Assembly (NCBI RefSeq): GCF_004295665.1
Contig: NZ_CP034759.1
Span: forward strand, 3,472,001-3,536,000
From: Litorilituus sediminis
GTDB lineage: Bacteria; Pseudomonadota; Gammaproteobacteria; Enterobacterales; Alteromonadaceae
Length of the DNA stretch: 64,000 nt
Reading direction: 5' to 3'
Made by a program: the position numbers and the translations under genes. The notes under the pieces were generated by a model, which made no database searches, was not told the origin of the DNA, and worked only from the letters and a program-made list of their open reading frames with translations. This document shows, piece by piece, positions 46,801 to 54,775 of the stretch; the stretch's first letter is position 1; each line of letters begins with the position of its first letter.

Positions 46801-49800
46801 TGCGGTTGTCGGTACGCTTGCCGCAAACGACGATGTCGAAACTTATACCTTCAGTAATGGCAGCACGACATCAGCTGATGGTTACTATCAAATTGATAAC
46901 AATGGCGTGATCACCATTACCGCAGCGGGTGTACTTGCTGAAGTGAATGATTTTGAGCAAGGCGCAAATACCGGGGATTATACCGTGATTGCCGCAGATG
47001 CCGCCGGTAATGAAACTACTATTACCGTGACCTTAAGTGAAACTAACGTTGATGACACCGCACCAACCGTTGCCGATCAAAGCTTTAGCTATCAAGAGAA
47101 TCAAGTAGCAGATGCCGTTGTTGGCACGCTTACAAATAACCCTGACGTTGCTAGTTACACTTTCAGTAACGGCAGCACCACCTCAGCTGATGGTTACTAT
47201 CAAATTGATAACAATGGCGTGATCACTATCACAGCAGCCGGTGTGTTAGCTGAAGTCAATGACTTTGAACAAGGCGCGAACACGGGTGATTACACCGTGA
47301 TAGCAGCCGATGCTGCGGGTAATGAAACCACCATCACCGTGACCTTAAGTGAAACTAATGTTGATGACACTGCGCCAACCGTTGCTGATCAAAGCTTTAG
47401 CTACGAAGAGAATCAAGTAGCGGATGCGGTTGTTGGTATGCTTGCCGCAAACGGCGATGTTGCGACTTATACTTTCAGTAACGGCAGCACCACATCAGCT
47501 GATGGCTACTATCAAATTGATAACAATGGCGTTATTACCATTACTGCAGCGGGTGTGTTAGCTGAAGTCAATGACTTTGAGCAAGGCGCAAATACCGGTG
47601 ATTATACTGTGATTGCTGCCGATGCCGCCGGTAATGAAACCACCATCACCGTGACTTTAAGTGAAACTAATGTTGATGACACGGCACCAACGGTAGCGGA
47701 TCAAAGCTTTAGCTACGAAGAGAATCAAGTAGCGGATGCGGTTGTTGGTACGCTTACAAATAACCCAGACGTTGCTAGCTACACTTTCAGTAACGGCAGC
47801 ACGACATCAGCTGATGGCTACTATCAAATTGATAACAATGGCGTGATCACTATCACAGCCGCAGGTGTGTTAGCTGAAGTAAATGATTTCGAGCAAGGGG
47901 CAAACACGGGTGACTACACAGTGATTGCTGCCGATGCCGCGGGTAATGAAACCACCATCACCGTGACCTTAAGTGAAACTAATGTTGATGACACTGCGCC
48001 AACCGTTGCTGATCAAAGCTTTAGCTACGAAGAGAATCAAGTAGCGGATGCGGTTGTTGGTATGCTTGCCGCAAACGGCGATGTTGCGACTTATACTTTC
48101 AGTAACGGCAGCACCACATCAGCTGATGGCTACTATCAAATTGATAACAATGGCGTTATTACCATTACTGCAGCCGGTGTGCTTGCTGAAGTCAATGACT
48201 TTGAGCAAGGCAGTAATACCGGTGATTATACCGTGATTGCCGCTGATGCTGCGGGTAATGAAACCACCATTACCGTGACTTTAAGTGAAACTAACGTTGA
48301 TGACACTGCGCCAACCGTTGCCGATCAAAGCTTTAGTTATCAAGAGAATCAAGTGGCTGATGCCGTTGTTGGTATGCTTACAAATAACCCTGACGTTGCT
48401 AGCTACACCTTCAGTAACGGCAGCACGACCTCAGCTGATGGCTACTATCAAATTGATAACAATGGCGTTATTACGATTACCGCAGCCGGTGTGCTTGCTG
48501 AAGTCAATGATTTCGAGCAAGGCGCGAATACCGGTGATTATACCGTCATTGCCGCCGATGCTGCGGGTAATGAAACCACCATTACCGTGACCTTAAGTGA
48601 AACTAACGTTGATGACACCGCACCAACGGTTGTCGATCAAAGCTTTAGCTATCAAGAGAACCAAGTGGCTGATGCCGTTGTTGGTACGCTTGCCGCAAAC
48701 GGCGATGTCGCGACTTATACTTTCAGTAACGGCAGCCAAACCTCTCAAGACGGTTACTATCAAATTGATAACAATGGCGTGATCACTATTACCGCCGCCG
48801 GTGTGTTAGCTGAAGTGAATGACTTTGAGCAAGGCGCGAACACGGGTGACTATACCGTGATTGCCGCCGATGCCGCGGGTAATGAAACCACCATCACCGT
48901 GACCTTAAGTGAAACTAACCTTGATGACACCGCGCCAAGCGTTGCCGATCAAAGCTTTAGCTATCAAGAGAATCAAGTGGCGGATGCGGTTGTCGGTACG
49001 CTTGCCGCAAACGGCGATGTCGCGACTTATACTTTCAGTAACGGTAGCACGACATCAGCTGATGGCTACTACCAAATTGATAATAATGGCGTTATTACCA
49101 TTACGGCAGCCGGTGTGCTTGCTGAAGTCAATGACTTTGAGCAAGGCGCGAATACAGGTGACTACACCGTGATTGCCGCCGATGCCGCCGGTAATGAAAC
49201 CACCATCACCGTGACCTTAAGTGAAACTAATGTTGATGACACGGCACCAACGGTAGCGGATCAAAGCTTTAGCTATCAAGAGAATCAAGTAGCAGATGCC
49301 GTGGTTGGTACGCTTACAAATAACCCTGACGTTGCTAGCTACACCTTCAGTAATGGCAGCACCACATCAGCTGATGGCTACTATCAAATTGATAACAATG
49401 GCGTGATCACCATTACGGCAGCCGGTGTGTTAGCTGAAGTCAATGATTTCGAGCAAGGCGCGAACACGGGTGATTATACCGTGATTGCTGCCGATGCTGC
49501 GGGTAATGAAACCACCATTACAGTAACCTTAAGTGAAACTAACCTTGATGACACCGCGCCAACGGTAGCCGATCAAAGCTTTAGCTACGAAGAGAATCAA
49601 GTGGCGGATGCTGTGGTAGCAACGCTAGCGCTAAATATAGATGTAGCTAGCTATACTTTTAGCAATGGTACTCAATTATCTGATGATGGTTTTTATGCAA
49701 TTAATGATGATGGCCAAATCAGTATCACTGCTTTAGGTGTAGCAGCGCATGTGAATGATTTTGAGCAAGGCGCAAACAGCGGTATTTATACTGTCGTAGC

Positions 49801-52519
49801 TGCAGACTCAGTTGGTAACTCAACATCGTTTACTGTTACCCTATCTGAAACAGATTTAAATGATTACTCGCCAATAGCAAGCAATGATGGTGAAGGCAGT
49901 GGCGTTATTGTTTGGGGAGATAATTTACTTGTTAACGGTGACGCTGAAACCGAGGGCGGTAATGGTTGGCAAGTTACTGGAGGTTCTCTTTACGAGGAAG
50001 GTTATGGCTCGTATATAGAGGGCAATTCAAGTACCGATAATGGTAGTTATTTTTATGGCTCTGGCAGTCATGTCGTTTCTTCTCAAACGGTGAATTTAGG
50101 CTTAGCAGAGGAATTTACGCTTTCTGGCGACCTGGGAACCTCGGGCTCAGACGAAGCTGAATTAAAAGTAGTGTTTAGAGATATCAATGGCGATATTGTT
50201 GGCGAATTCTCGACAGGAAAAATCACTCAACTTGGTGTGATGAAGTGGTATGAAATTTCAAACAGCATACCTGCTGGTGCCGTTACTGCGACAATAGAAA
50301 TGCATATGTATGACAGTAACTCAGATAGTGACAGTTATGCAGATGCATTCTTTGATAATGTTTCATTTGTGACTGGTGAAGCAGGCCATGAACTGGTTGT
50401 TGATGAAGATAGTCAAATCACCGTAGATGTACTGGCAAATGACTATGATCCTGATGGTGATCCAATTGCTGTTACCCATATTGAAGGGCAAGCGGTTAGC
50501 AATGGTGACAGTGTTGAAATCAAGCAAAATGGTGTTGTAGTTGGCATTGCAACACTGGTTGCCGGTCAAATTGTCTTTACTCCTTCTGCGGCTTTACAGG
50601 CAATGAATGATGGTGAGTCAACAGAAGTGATATTTGATTATACCATTACTGATCAACCTAATGCTGGTGCTGCACAATCAGATACAGCAACAGTAAAAAT
50701 ATTAGTTACTGGCTCCAATGAAGCGCCAAGCTTATCATTGTTAACGGATGGAACTGTTAATGAGCAAGGCTTAGTTGATGGTGATGCTAATTCTGGCTCT
50801 GAGTATACCAGTGGTAGTTTCTTCGTCTCTGGTGGTGGAATTACCAGTTTAGAAATTGCCGGTCAAACGATTACTTCAGCCGACTTAGCTGCAGGAAATG
50901 TTTCTGTCAATACTGGTGAAGGTGTTATTACTATTACTAGCTTTGATGCTAATACAGGTGAAGTGAGCTACAGCTATAAACTCTCTGCTGCGCAAGCACA
51001 TAATTCTGGCGATATTATTAACGATACTATCACGGTGAAAGCAACCAATTCACAAGGTAGTGTTGATGGTAGCTTTAATATTGCCATTGTTGATGATGCT
51101 CCAAGTGTTTCTGGTGATATGCAATCTATTCAATTTGGTGAGCAGATTACTAATCTAATTATTGTATTAGATACCTCAGGCAGTATGGACTACGACATGA
51201 GTAGTTCTGATGACACTTCAAGAATGGAGGTTGCCATTGACGCTATTAAGCAATTACTTGATGCTTATGATGAACTTGGCTCTGTCAATGTGCAGTTGGT
51301 TGGCTTTGAATATAGTACTACAACGAGTGGTCAAGGAGTGTGGTTAAATTTAGCTGATGCCAAGCAATGGCTAGATACCTATACTACGCCAGATGGTGGT
51401 ACTGATTATGCGGCAGGCTTACAGGCAGCAATTGATAACTATTCTGCGCCAAATAACAATGGCGCTACCTATGCTTACTTCATTTCTGATGGTGAACCAA
51501 CTTATCAGCAAAAAGCCTTGAATTTTGAAGATGACTGGGAGCGTTTCTTAGCAGAGAACAATATTAATGAATCTTTTGCTATTGGAATTGGTAACGTACC
51601 TACGCAATACCTAGATATTGCTGCACATGCGAATGGTGTTGATACGGCAACTACCTTAGTTCACTCAGCAAGTGATATGGCGAATTATTTACTTAATACC
51701 GTTGCTGTTGAGAAAACAGGTAATTTACTTGTCGATTTAATTGCTGGAAATAGCAATATAGGTGCTGATACCCAAGGTGCAACCTTATCTATCACTATAG
51801 ATGGTAATACTTATACCCTTGCTGATGCGACTAATGGCATGTTAGTCATTAACACCAATAAAGGTGGTGAATTAACTATTAATTTTGATGATAGCACTTA
51901 CTCTTATTCGGCAAAAACAAACTCAAATGGTCGCCAAGATTATGTTGAAGAATTTATTGTTGGTATTACTGATGGTGATGGCGATTCGGCAACATCTACC
52001 TTTAGTGTGAATGTAGGTTTCCCTTCTCATACACAAAGCACTGACTTAACAGATGTTTTATATGGAAGTGCGGCAAGTGAAACAATCAGTGGTGCAGGAG
52101 GGAATGATGTATTATACGGTTTTGCTGGAGACGATATTTTAAAAGGTGGCTCTGGTGATGATTTACTCATTGGTGGCGCTGGCAGTGACAGCTTACGAGG
52201 TAATGGTGGTTCAGATACATATTACTTTGGTAGTGATGCAGCAGATGGTAGCATTGACACTATTACCAAATTTAGTAATGGCGATAGCATAGACCTATCA
52301 GACTTACTTAACGGTGAAACTGATGGTGCAGATAGCTTAGCTGAATATCTACATTTCTCATTTGATGGCACTAATACCCTTATCAGTGTTGATAAAGATA
52401 AGAATGGCACAACCGATCTAACCATCAAATTAAATGATGTTAATTTAGTTGACGGTGCTGTAGATGATGCTGCGATTATTCAGAAGTTGCTCGATGAAGC
52501 AAAATTAAACGTAGATTAA
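40850..52519 (+). CDS. Giant RTX adhesin (LapA/BpfA type), 3889 aa
   Basis: A surface adhesin exported by type I secretion and held at the cell surface until cut by LapG. Domains: retention module (about 1-150: VGNVSIITAEGIKRTLKVGDKV..., with two IxxGxDPT units and the AAAAG cleavage-like site at 141-145); six VCBS repeats (about 197-866); four 93-residue VDD...DVLGNDTDLDGD repeats (867-1238); seventeen 104-residue cadherin-like repeats (1241-3008); a jelly-roll-like insert (about 3020-3170); another VDD-type domain; a von Willebrand A domain (about 3430-3625) with MIDAS DTSGS (D3441, S3443, S3445), GGTDY and SDGEP; about six RTX nonapeptides (about 3730-3785); and a secretion tail. No N-terminal Sec signal, as expected. 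An intrinsic terminator follows at once. It is full length: one open frame without a stop. Confidence 0.93.
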   Translation: MQEVKLVEVGVVVSVVGNVSIITAEGIKRTLKVGDKVNPGDIILTSQQAKAVVQFEEHNGPVTVDSSCAACIAMDTNDSATVHVQEVAGDVLVLEEANVEQLQNLILAGVDPTATDNDDIENLQALIEQGIDPTSAETFEAAAAGESGRQGSSISPKVDATIEEVAVTAGYDTSYAATTATNIAASSDDNEPRPAIISGEDQGIVVEDSATSISGKLDIIDTNADETQFIAETITSQYGDLVIDEQGQWQFELANDLAEIQALGEQDTLTQTITVTSVDGTEHTITIEIQGTDDLSQITLAEGDSDVGSVTEDANVNGQNQLTTSGHLTVTDVDTSDVAAFDPNSVSSTNTLGTLTIDADGNWQYNIDNSLSQVQSLDDGESFTETFTVQTIDGQTHEITVTVNGVDDVSVISLEAGDSDLGSVTEDANVNGQNQLTTSGHLTVTDVDASDVAAFDPNSVSSTNTLGTLTIDADGNWQYNIDNSLSQVQSLDDGESFTEIFTVQTIDGQTHEITVTVNGVDDVSVISLEAGDSDIGSVTEDANVNGENQLTTSGHLTVTDVDASDVAAFDPNSVSSNNTLGTLTIDADGNWQYNIDNSLSQVQSLDDGESFTETFTVQTIDGQTHEITVTVNGVDDVSVISLEAGDSDVGSVTEDANVNGQNQLTTSGHLTVTDVDASDVAAFEPNSVSSTNTLGTLTIDADGNWQYDIDNSLSQVQSLDEGESFTETFTVQTIDGQTHEITVTVNGVDDVSVISLEAGDSDLGSVTEDANVNGQNQLTTSGHLTVTDVDASDVAAFDPNSVVSNNTLGTLTIDADGNWQYNIDNSLSQVQDLAAGESFTETFTVQTIDGQSHTIVVTVNGANDGPIAVDDSLAINEDASATVIDVLANDTDLDGDTLTVTGVTQPANGTVTLVNGVVTFIPDANFSGQTSFTYTISDGNGGTDTATVTVNVNPQNDDPVAVDDIVSINEADGATVIDVLGNDTDLDGDTLTVTGVTQPANGTVTLVNGVVTYIPEANFDGQVTFTYTISDGNGGTDTATVTLTVNGENNDPVAVDDIVSINEADGATVIDVLGNDTDLDGDTLTVTGVTQPANGTVTLVNGVVTYIPEANFDGQVTFTYTISDGNGGTDTATVTLTVNGQNNDPVAVDDIVSINEADGATVIDVLGNDTDLDGDTLTVTGVTQPANGTVTLVNGVVTYIPEANFDGQVTFTYTISDGNGGTDTATVTLNVNAAGDVTPPTVADQSFSYQENQVADAVVGTLAANGDVATYTFSNGSQTSQDGYYQIDNNGVITITAAGVLAEVNDFEQGANTGDYTVIAADAAGNETTITVTLSETNVDDTAPTVADQSFSYQENQVADAVVGTLANNNDVATYTFSNGSTTSADGYYQIDNNGVITITAAGVLAEVNDFEQGANTGDYTVIAADAAGNETTITVTLSETNVDDTAPTVADQSFSYEENQVADAVVGTLAANGDVATYTFSNGSTTSADGYYQIDNNGVITITAAGVLAEVNDFEQGANTGDYTVIAADAAGNETTITVTLIETNVDDTAPTVADQSFSYQENQVADAVVGTLAANGDVATYTFSNGSTTSADGYYQIDNNGVITITAAGVLAEVNDFEQGANTGDYTVIAADAAGNETTITVTLSETNVDDTAPSVADQSFSYQENQVADAVVGTLANNNDVATYTFSNGSTTSADGYYQIDNNGVITITAAGVLAEVNDFEQGANTGDYTVIAADAAGNETTITVTLSETNVDDTAPSVADQSFSYQENQVVDAVVGTLANNNDVATYTFSNGSTTSADGYYQIDNNGVITITAAGVLAEVNDFEQGANTGDYTVIAADAAGNEATITVTLSETNVDDTAPSVADQSFSYQENQVADAVVGTLAANGDVATYTFSNGSTTSADGYYQIDNNGVITITAAGVLAEVNDFEQGANTGDYTVIAADAAGNETNITVTLSETNVDDTAPTVADQSFSYQENQVADAVVGTLAANDDVETYTFSNGSTTSADGYYQIDNNGVITITAAGVLAEVNDFEQGANTGDYTVIAADAAGNETTITVTLSETNVDDTAPTVADQSFSYQENQVADAVVGTLTNNPDVASYTFSNGSTTSADGYYQIDNNGVITITAAGVLAEVNDFEQGANTGDYTVIAADAAGNETTITVTLSETNVDDTAPTVADQSFSYEENQVADAVVGMLAANGDVATYTFSNGSTTSADGYYQIDNNGVITITAAGVLAEVNDFEQGANTGDYTVIAADAAGNETTITVTLSETNVDDTAPTVADQSFSYEENQVADAVVGTLTNNPDVASYTFSNGSTTSADGYYQIDNNGVITITAAGVLAEVNDFEQGANTGDYTVIAADAAGNETTITVTLSETNVDDTAPTVADQSFSYEENQVADAVVGMLAANGDVATYTFSNGSTTSADGYYQIDNNGVITITAAGVLAEVNDFEQGSNTGDYTVIAADAAGNETTITVTLSETNVDDTAPTVADQSFSYQENQVADAVVGMLTNNPDVASYTFSNGSTTSADGYYQIDNNGVITITAAGVLAEVNDFEQGANTGDYTVIAADAAGNETTITVTLSETNVDDTAPTVVDQSFSYQENQVADAVVGTLAANGDVATYTFSNGSQTSQDGYYQIDNNGVITITAAGVLAEVNDFEQGANTGDYTVIAADAAGNETTITVTLSETNLDDTAPSVADQSFSYQENQVADAVVGTLAANGDVATYTFSNGSTTSADGYYQIDNNGVITITAAGVLAEVNDFEQGANTGDYTVIAADAAGNETTITVTLSETNVDDTAPTVADQSFSYQENQVADAVVGTLTNNPDVASYTFSNGSTTSADGYYQIDNNGVITITAAGVLAEVNDFEQGANTGDYTVIAADAAGNETTITVTLSETNLDDTAPTVADQSFSYEENQVADAVVATLALNIDVASYTFSNGTQLSDDGFYAINDDGQISITALGVAAHVNDFEQGANSGIYTVVAADSVGNSTSFTVTLSETDLNDYSPIASNDGEGSGVIVWGDNLLVNGDAETEGGNGWQVTGGSLYEEGYGSYIEGNSSTDNGSYFYGSGSHVVSSQTVNLGLAEEFTLSGDLGTSGSDEAELKVVFRDINGDIVGEFSTGKITQLGVMKWYEISNSIPAGAVTATIEMHMYDSNSDSDSYADAFFDNVSFVTGEAGHELVVDEDSQITVDVLANDYDPDGDPIAVTHIEGQAVSNGDSVEIKQNGVVVGIATLVAGQIVFTPSAALQAMNDGESTEVIFDYTITDQPNAGAAQSDTATVKILVTGSNEAPSLSLLTDGTVNEQGLVDGDANSGSEYTSGSFFVSGGGITSLEIAGQTITSADLAAGNVSVNTGEGVITITSFDANTGEVSYSYKLSAAQAHNSGDIINDTITVKATNSQGSVDGSFNIAIVDDAPSVSGDMQSIQFGEQITNLIIVLDTSGSMDYDMSSSDDTSRMEVAIDAIKQLLDAYDELGSVNVQLVGFEYSTTTSGQGVWLNLADAKQWLDTYTTPDGGTDYAAGLQAAIDNYSAPNNNGATYAYFISDGEPTYQQKALNFEDDWERFLAENNINESFAIGIGNVPTQYLDIAAHANGVDTATTLVHSASDMANYLLNTVAVEKTGNLLVDLIAGNSNIGADTQGATLSITIDGNTYTLADATNGMLVINTNKGGELTINFDDSTYSYSAKTNSNGRQDYVEEFIVGITDGDGDSATSTFSVNVGFPSHTQSTDLTDVLYGSAASETISGAGGNDVLYGFAGDDILKGGSGDDLLIGGAGSDSLRGNGGSDTYYFGSDAADGSIDTITKFSNGDSIDLSDLLNGETDGADSLAEYLHFSFDGTNTLISVDKDKNGTTDLTIKLNDVNLVDGAVDDAAIIQKLLDEAKLNVD
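41440..43448 (+). repeat. VCBS repeat array in the adhesin (1 divergent + 5 near-identical)
   Basis: From about 41739 five copies with an exact 342-bp (114-residue) period, each with VTEDANVNGQNQLTTSGHL and DADGNWQYNIDNSL; CAGTAAC anchors at 41775, 42117, 42459, 42801 and 43143. A divergent sixth copy (QGIVVEDSATSISGKL) precedes them. Confidence 0.88.
43449..44564 (+). repeat. Four 279-bp (93-residue) VDD/DVLGNDTD repeats in the adhesin
   Basis: Copies start at 43449, 43728, 44007 and 44286. Each has VAVDDIVSINEADGATVIDV, then NDTDLDGDTLTVTGV and YTISDGNGGTDTATV. This is the cadherin-like, calcium-binding type common in RTX adhesins. The first copy is the most divergent. Confidence 0.88.
44570..49873 (+). 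repeat. Seventeen 312-bp (104-residue) cadherin-like repeats in the adhesin
   Basis: Exact 312-bp period: the first VADQSFSY unit starts at 44570 and the last at 49562, 16 periods later. Units 1-16 are nearly identical; unit 17 is diverged. Variation sits mainly at one loop (LAANGD, LANNND or LTNNPD), at Q/E in SYQENQ, and at SQTSQ versus STTSA in units 1 and 14. Confidence 0.93.
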
Positions 52520-52530
52520 GGTGAGTTGTT

Positions 52531-52575
52531 AACGACCTTATCAAGTTTCATTGCATGCTTGATAAGGTCGTTTTT
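52531..52575 (+). terminator. Intrinsic terminator between adhesin and its exporter genes
   Basis: A 15-base perfect stem (AACGACCTTATCAAG and complement) with a 12-base loop, followed by TTTTT, beginning 12 bp after the adhesin stop and ending 17 bp before the ABC exporter start. Confidence 0.88.
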
Positions 52576-52591
52576 AATAAAAGAATAATTA

Positions 52592-54775
52592 ATGAATCAT
52601 AATCAAAGTAATTTGGCGCAAGATTTGGAACAGCAAATTCGCCACAAAGACCCTTTATTGGGTTGTTTAGTTTTCTTGTCTAAATTTTATGGTAAGCCTT
52701 TCTCAGCAGATGCTATGAGTAGTGGTTTGCCTCTGGAAAATGGTAAGTTAACGCCAGAGTTAATGCCTAGGGCTGCGTTACGTGGCGGCATGGAGAGCAA
52801 GCTAGAAAAGAAGGCGCTTGCTGAATTACCTAAGTTATTGTTACCTTGCGTATTATTACTTAAAGATGGTAGAGCTTGTGTGCTGCTATCTTATGTTAAA
52901 GATGAAGATGAGCCGTCAAACCCTGCCAAAGAAAAGCTGCAAATAGTTTGGCCTGAACTACCATCGAGTCACGATATCATTGATAAAGAAGTACTCGAAC
53001 AAGAGTATTCTGGTTATTGCTTTTACGTACGTAAACGCTATCGTTTTGATGAGCGCTCAAAGCAGACCTTAAAAACAACCAATGAGCATTGGTTTTGGAG
53101 TACGCTACGTCGTTCAACCCCTATCTATAAAGATGTCTTACTCGCAGTTCTCTTTATTAATTTGTTTGCAGTGGCATCCCCACTTTTTGTTATGAATGTT
53201 TATGACAGGGTAGTGCCCAACCAAGCGTTAGATACCTTATGGGTATTAGCCATCGGCATGTTTATTTTACTGCTCTTTGATTTTGTTTTAAAAGAGGTGC
53301 GAGCCCACTTACTTGAAATAGCAGCGAAAAAGTCTGATTTGCTGTTATCTTCACGGATTTTTGAAAAAGTACTCAATTTAAATTTAAGCTATAAACCTGC
53401 TTCAGTAGGTGCTTTTGCTAAACAAGTACAAGAGTTTGAATCCATAAGGGAATTTATCACTTCTGCTACCATTGCCGCGATTCTTGATGTGCCTTTCTCG
53501 CTGATCTTTATGATTATTATCGCGATTGTCGCCGGGCCTTTAGCTTGGGTGCCAGTATTCTTGGTTATTTTAATGTTGATTTTTTCTTTTTGGATGAAGA
53601 ATAAAATTAAGTTTGAAGTTGAGCAAGGCAGCCGTTACTCAGTACAAAAGAATGCTCATCTGGTTGAGTCTTTACAAGGGGTTGAGACTATTAAACAAAC
53701 TGGTGCTGAGAGTCAGTTTCAATCTAAGTGGGAGCAGCTTGTTGGTCATATAGCTAATTGGAACATTAAGGTGAAAAAGTATGCAACGTCGGTTGGTACT
53801 TTTAATAGCCTGTTAACGCAAGCTTCAACAGTCTTTATTGTTATTTTAGGTGTTTATCAAATTAGTGAAGGTAACATCAGTATGGGAGCTCTGATCGCTG
53901 CGGTTATGTTAAGTGGTCGAGCCTTAGCGCCATTTTCACAAGTGGCTTTACTTATTACCCGATATAACCAAGCAAAATCTGCCTTAGTTACCTTAGATGA
54001 AATAATGAAATTACCGGCAGAGAATATGGATCGCTACCTTCATAGGAACCATTTTGACGGTGATATTACTTTTGATAATGTTACCTTTGCTTACCCAAAT
54101 ACTGAAGTGCCAGCCATTGCCAATGTTAGCTTTTCAATAAAAGCGGGAGAAAAAGTCGCCATTATTGGCCGAATTGGTGCAGGTAAAACCTCTATTGAAA
54201 AGCTATTGATGAACTTTTATCAGCCGAATGAAGGGGCAATAAGAGTTGATGGTATAGACATCAAGCAAATTAGCCCGGCTGATTTACGTCAGAAAATTGG
54301 TTGTTTAGCGCAAGATGTTAATTTATTTTATGGCTCAATTCGAGACAACATTACTTTAGGTGTACCGCATGTTGATGATGAACATATTATGCGTGCAGCC
54401 AAAGTTGCTGGGGTGAGTCAGTTTACTGATGGCAGCCCAGAAGGGCTAGATAAACAAGTTGGTGAGCGCGGACAAAACTTGTCCGGCGGTCAACGTCAAG
54501 CCGTGGCATTGGCTCGAGCGCTATTGTTTAATCCACCCATGTTAATTTTGGATGAGCCAACCAGCAATATGGATAACTACTCAGAGGCCCAAGTGAAAAA
54601 GCAATTGGCGGCAATTACCAAGAGTAAAACCTTTTTGTTAATTACCCATAAGGCGAGCATGTTATCTTTAGTCGATAGAGTGCTTGTTATGGAAAAAGGG
54701 CGCTTAGTTGCCGATGGGCCAACAGATAAAGTATTAGCGGCATTAAAGAGTGGTCAAATTAAGGCGAGTTTGTAG
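52592..54775 (+). CDS. lapB: Type I secretion ABC transporter (LapB-like)
   Basis: A 727-residue inner membrane ABC exporter that secretes the upstream adhesin. It has an N-terminal C39-peptidase-like domain (about 1-140) without a peptidase active site, as in the LapB group; a six-helix membrane domain (about 185-460, with FVMNVYDRVVPNQALDTLW); and an ATPase domain with Walker A GRIGAGKTS, signature LSGGQRQ and Walker B MLILDEPTSNMD. The gene order matches Shewanella bpf and Pseudomonas lap operons. Its stop overlaps the next start by one base (TAGTG). Confidence 0.92.
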   Translation: MNHNQSNLAQDLEQQIRHKDPLLGCLVFLSKFYGKPFSADAMSSGLPLENGKLTPELMPRAALRGGMESKLEKKALAELPKLLLPCVLLLKDGRACVLLSYVKDEDEPSNPAKEKLQIVWPELPSSHDIIDKEVLEQEYSGYCFYVRKRYRFDERSKQTLKTTNEHWFWSTLRRSTPIYKDVLLAVLFINLFAVASPLFVMNVYDRVVPNQALDTLWVLAIGMFILLLFDFVLKEVRAHLLEIAAKKSDLLLSSRIFEKVLNLNLSYKPASVGAFAKQVQEFESIREFITSATIAAILDVPFSLIFMIIIAIVAGPLAWVPVFLVILMLIFSFWMKNKIKFEVEQGSRYSVQKNAHLVESLQGVETIKQTGAESQFQSKWEQLVGHIANWNIKVKKYATSVGTFNSLLTQASTVFIVILGVYQISEGNISMGALIAAVMLSGRALAPFSQVALLITRYNQAKSALVTLDEIMKLPAENMDRYLHRNHFDGDITFDNVTFAYPNTEVPAIANVSFSIKAGEKVAIIGRIGAGKTSIEKLLMNFYQPNEGAIRVDGIDIKQISPADLRQKIGCLAQDVNLFYGSIRDNITLGVPHVDDEHIMRAAKVAGVSQFTDGSPEGLDKQVGERGQNLSGGQRQAVALARALLFNPPMLILDEPTSNMDNYSEAQVKKQLAAITKSKTFLLITHKASMLSLVDRVLVMEKGRLVADGPTDKVLAALKSGQIKASL

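Noticed and set aside
44570-49873. Regularly spaced repeats as a possible CRISPR array, and the plus-frame ORFs beginning MKLTLMTPxQ repeated every 312 bp
   Set aside because: The repeats are coding units of one adhesin frame; spacing and length do not fit CRISPR, and the other frames are shadows copied along with each unit.
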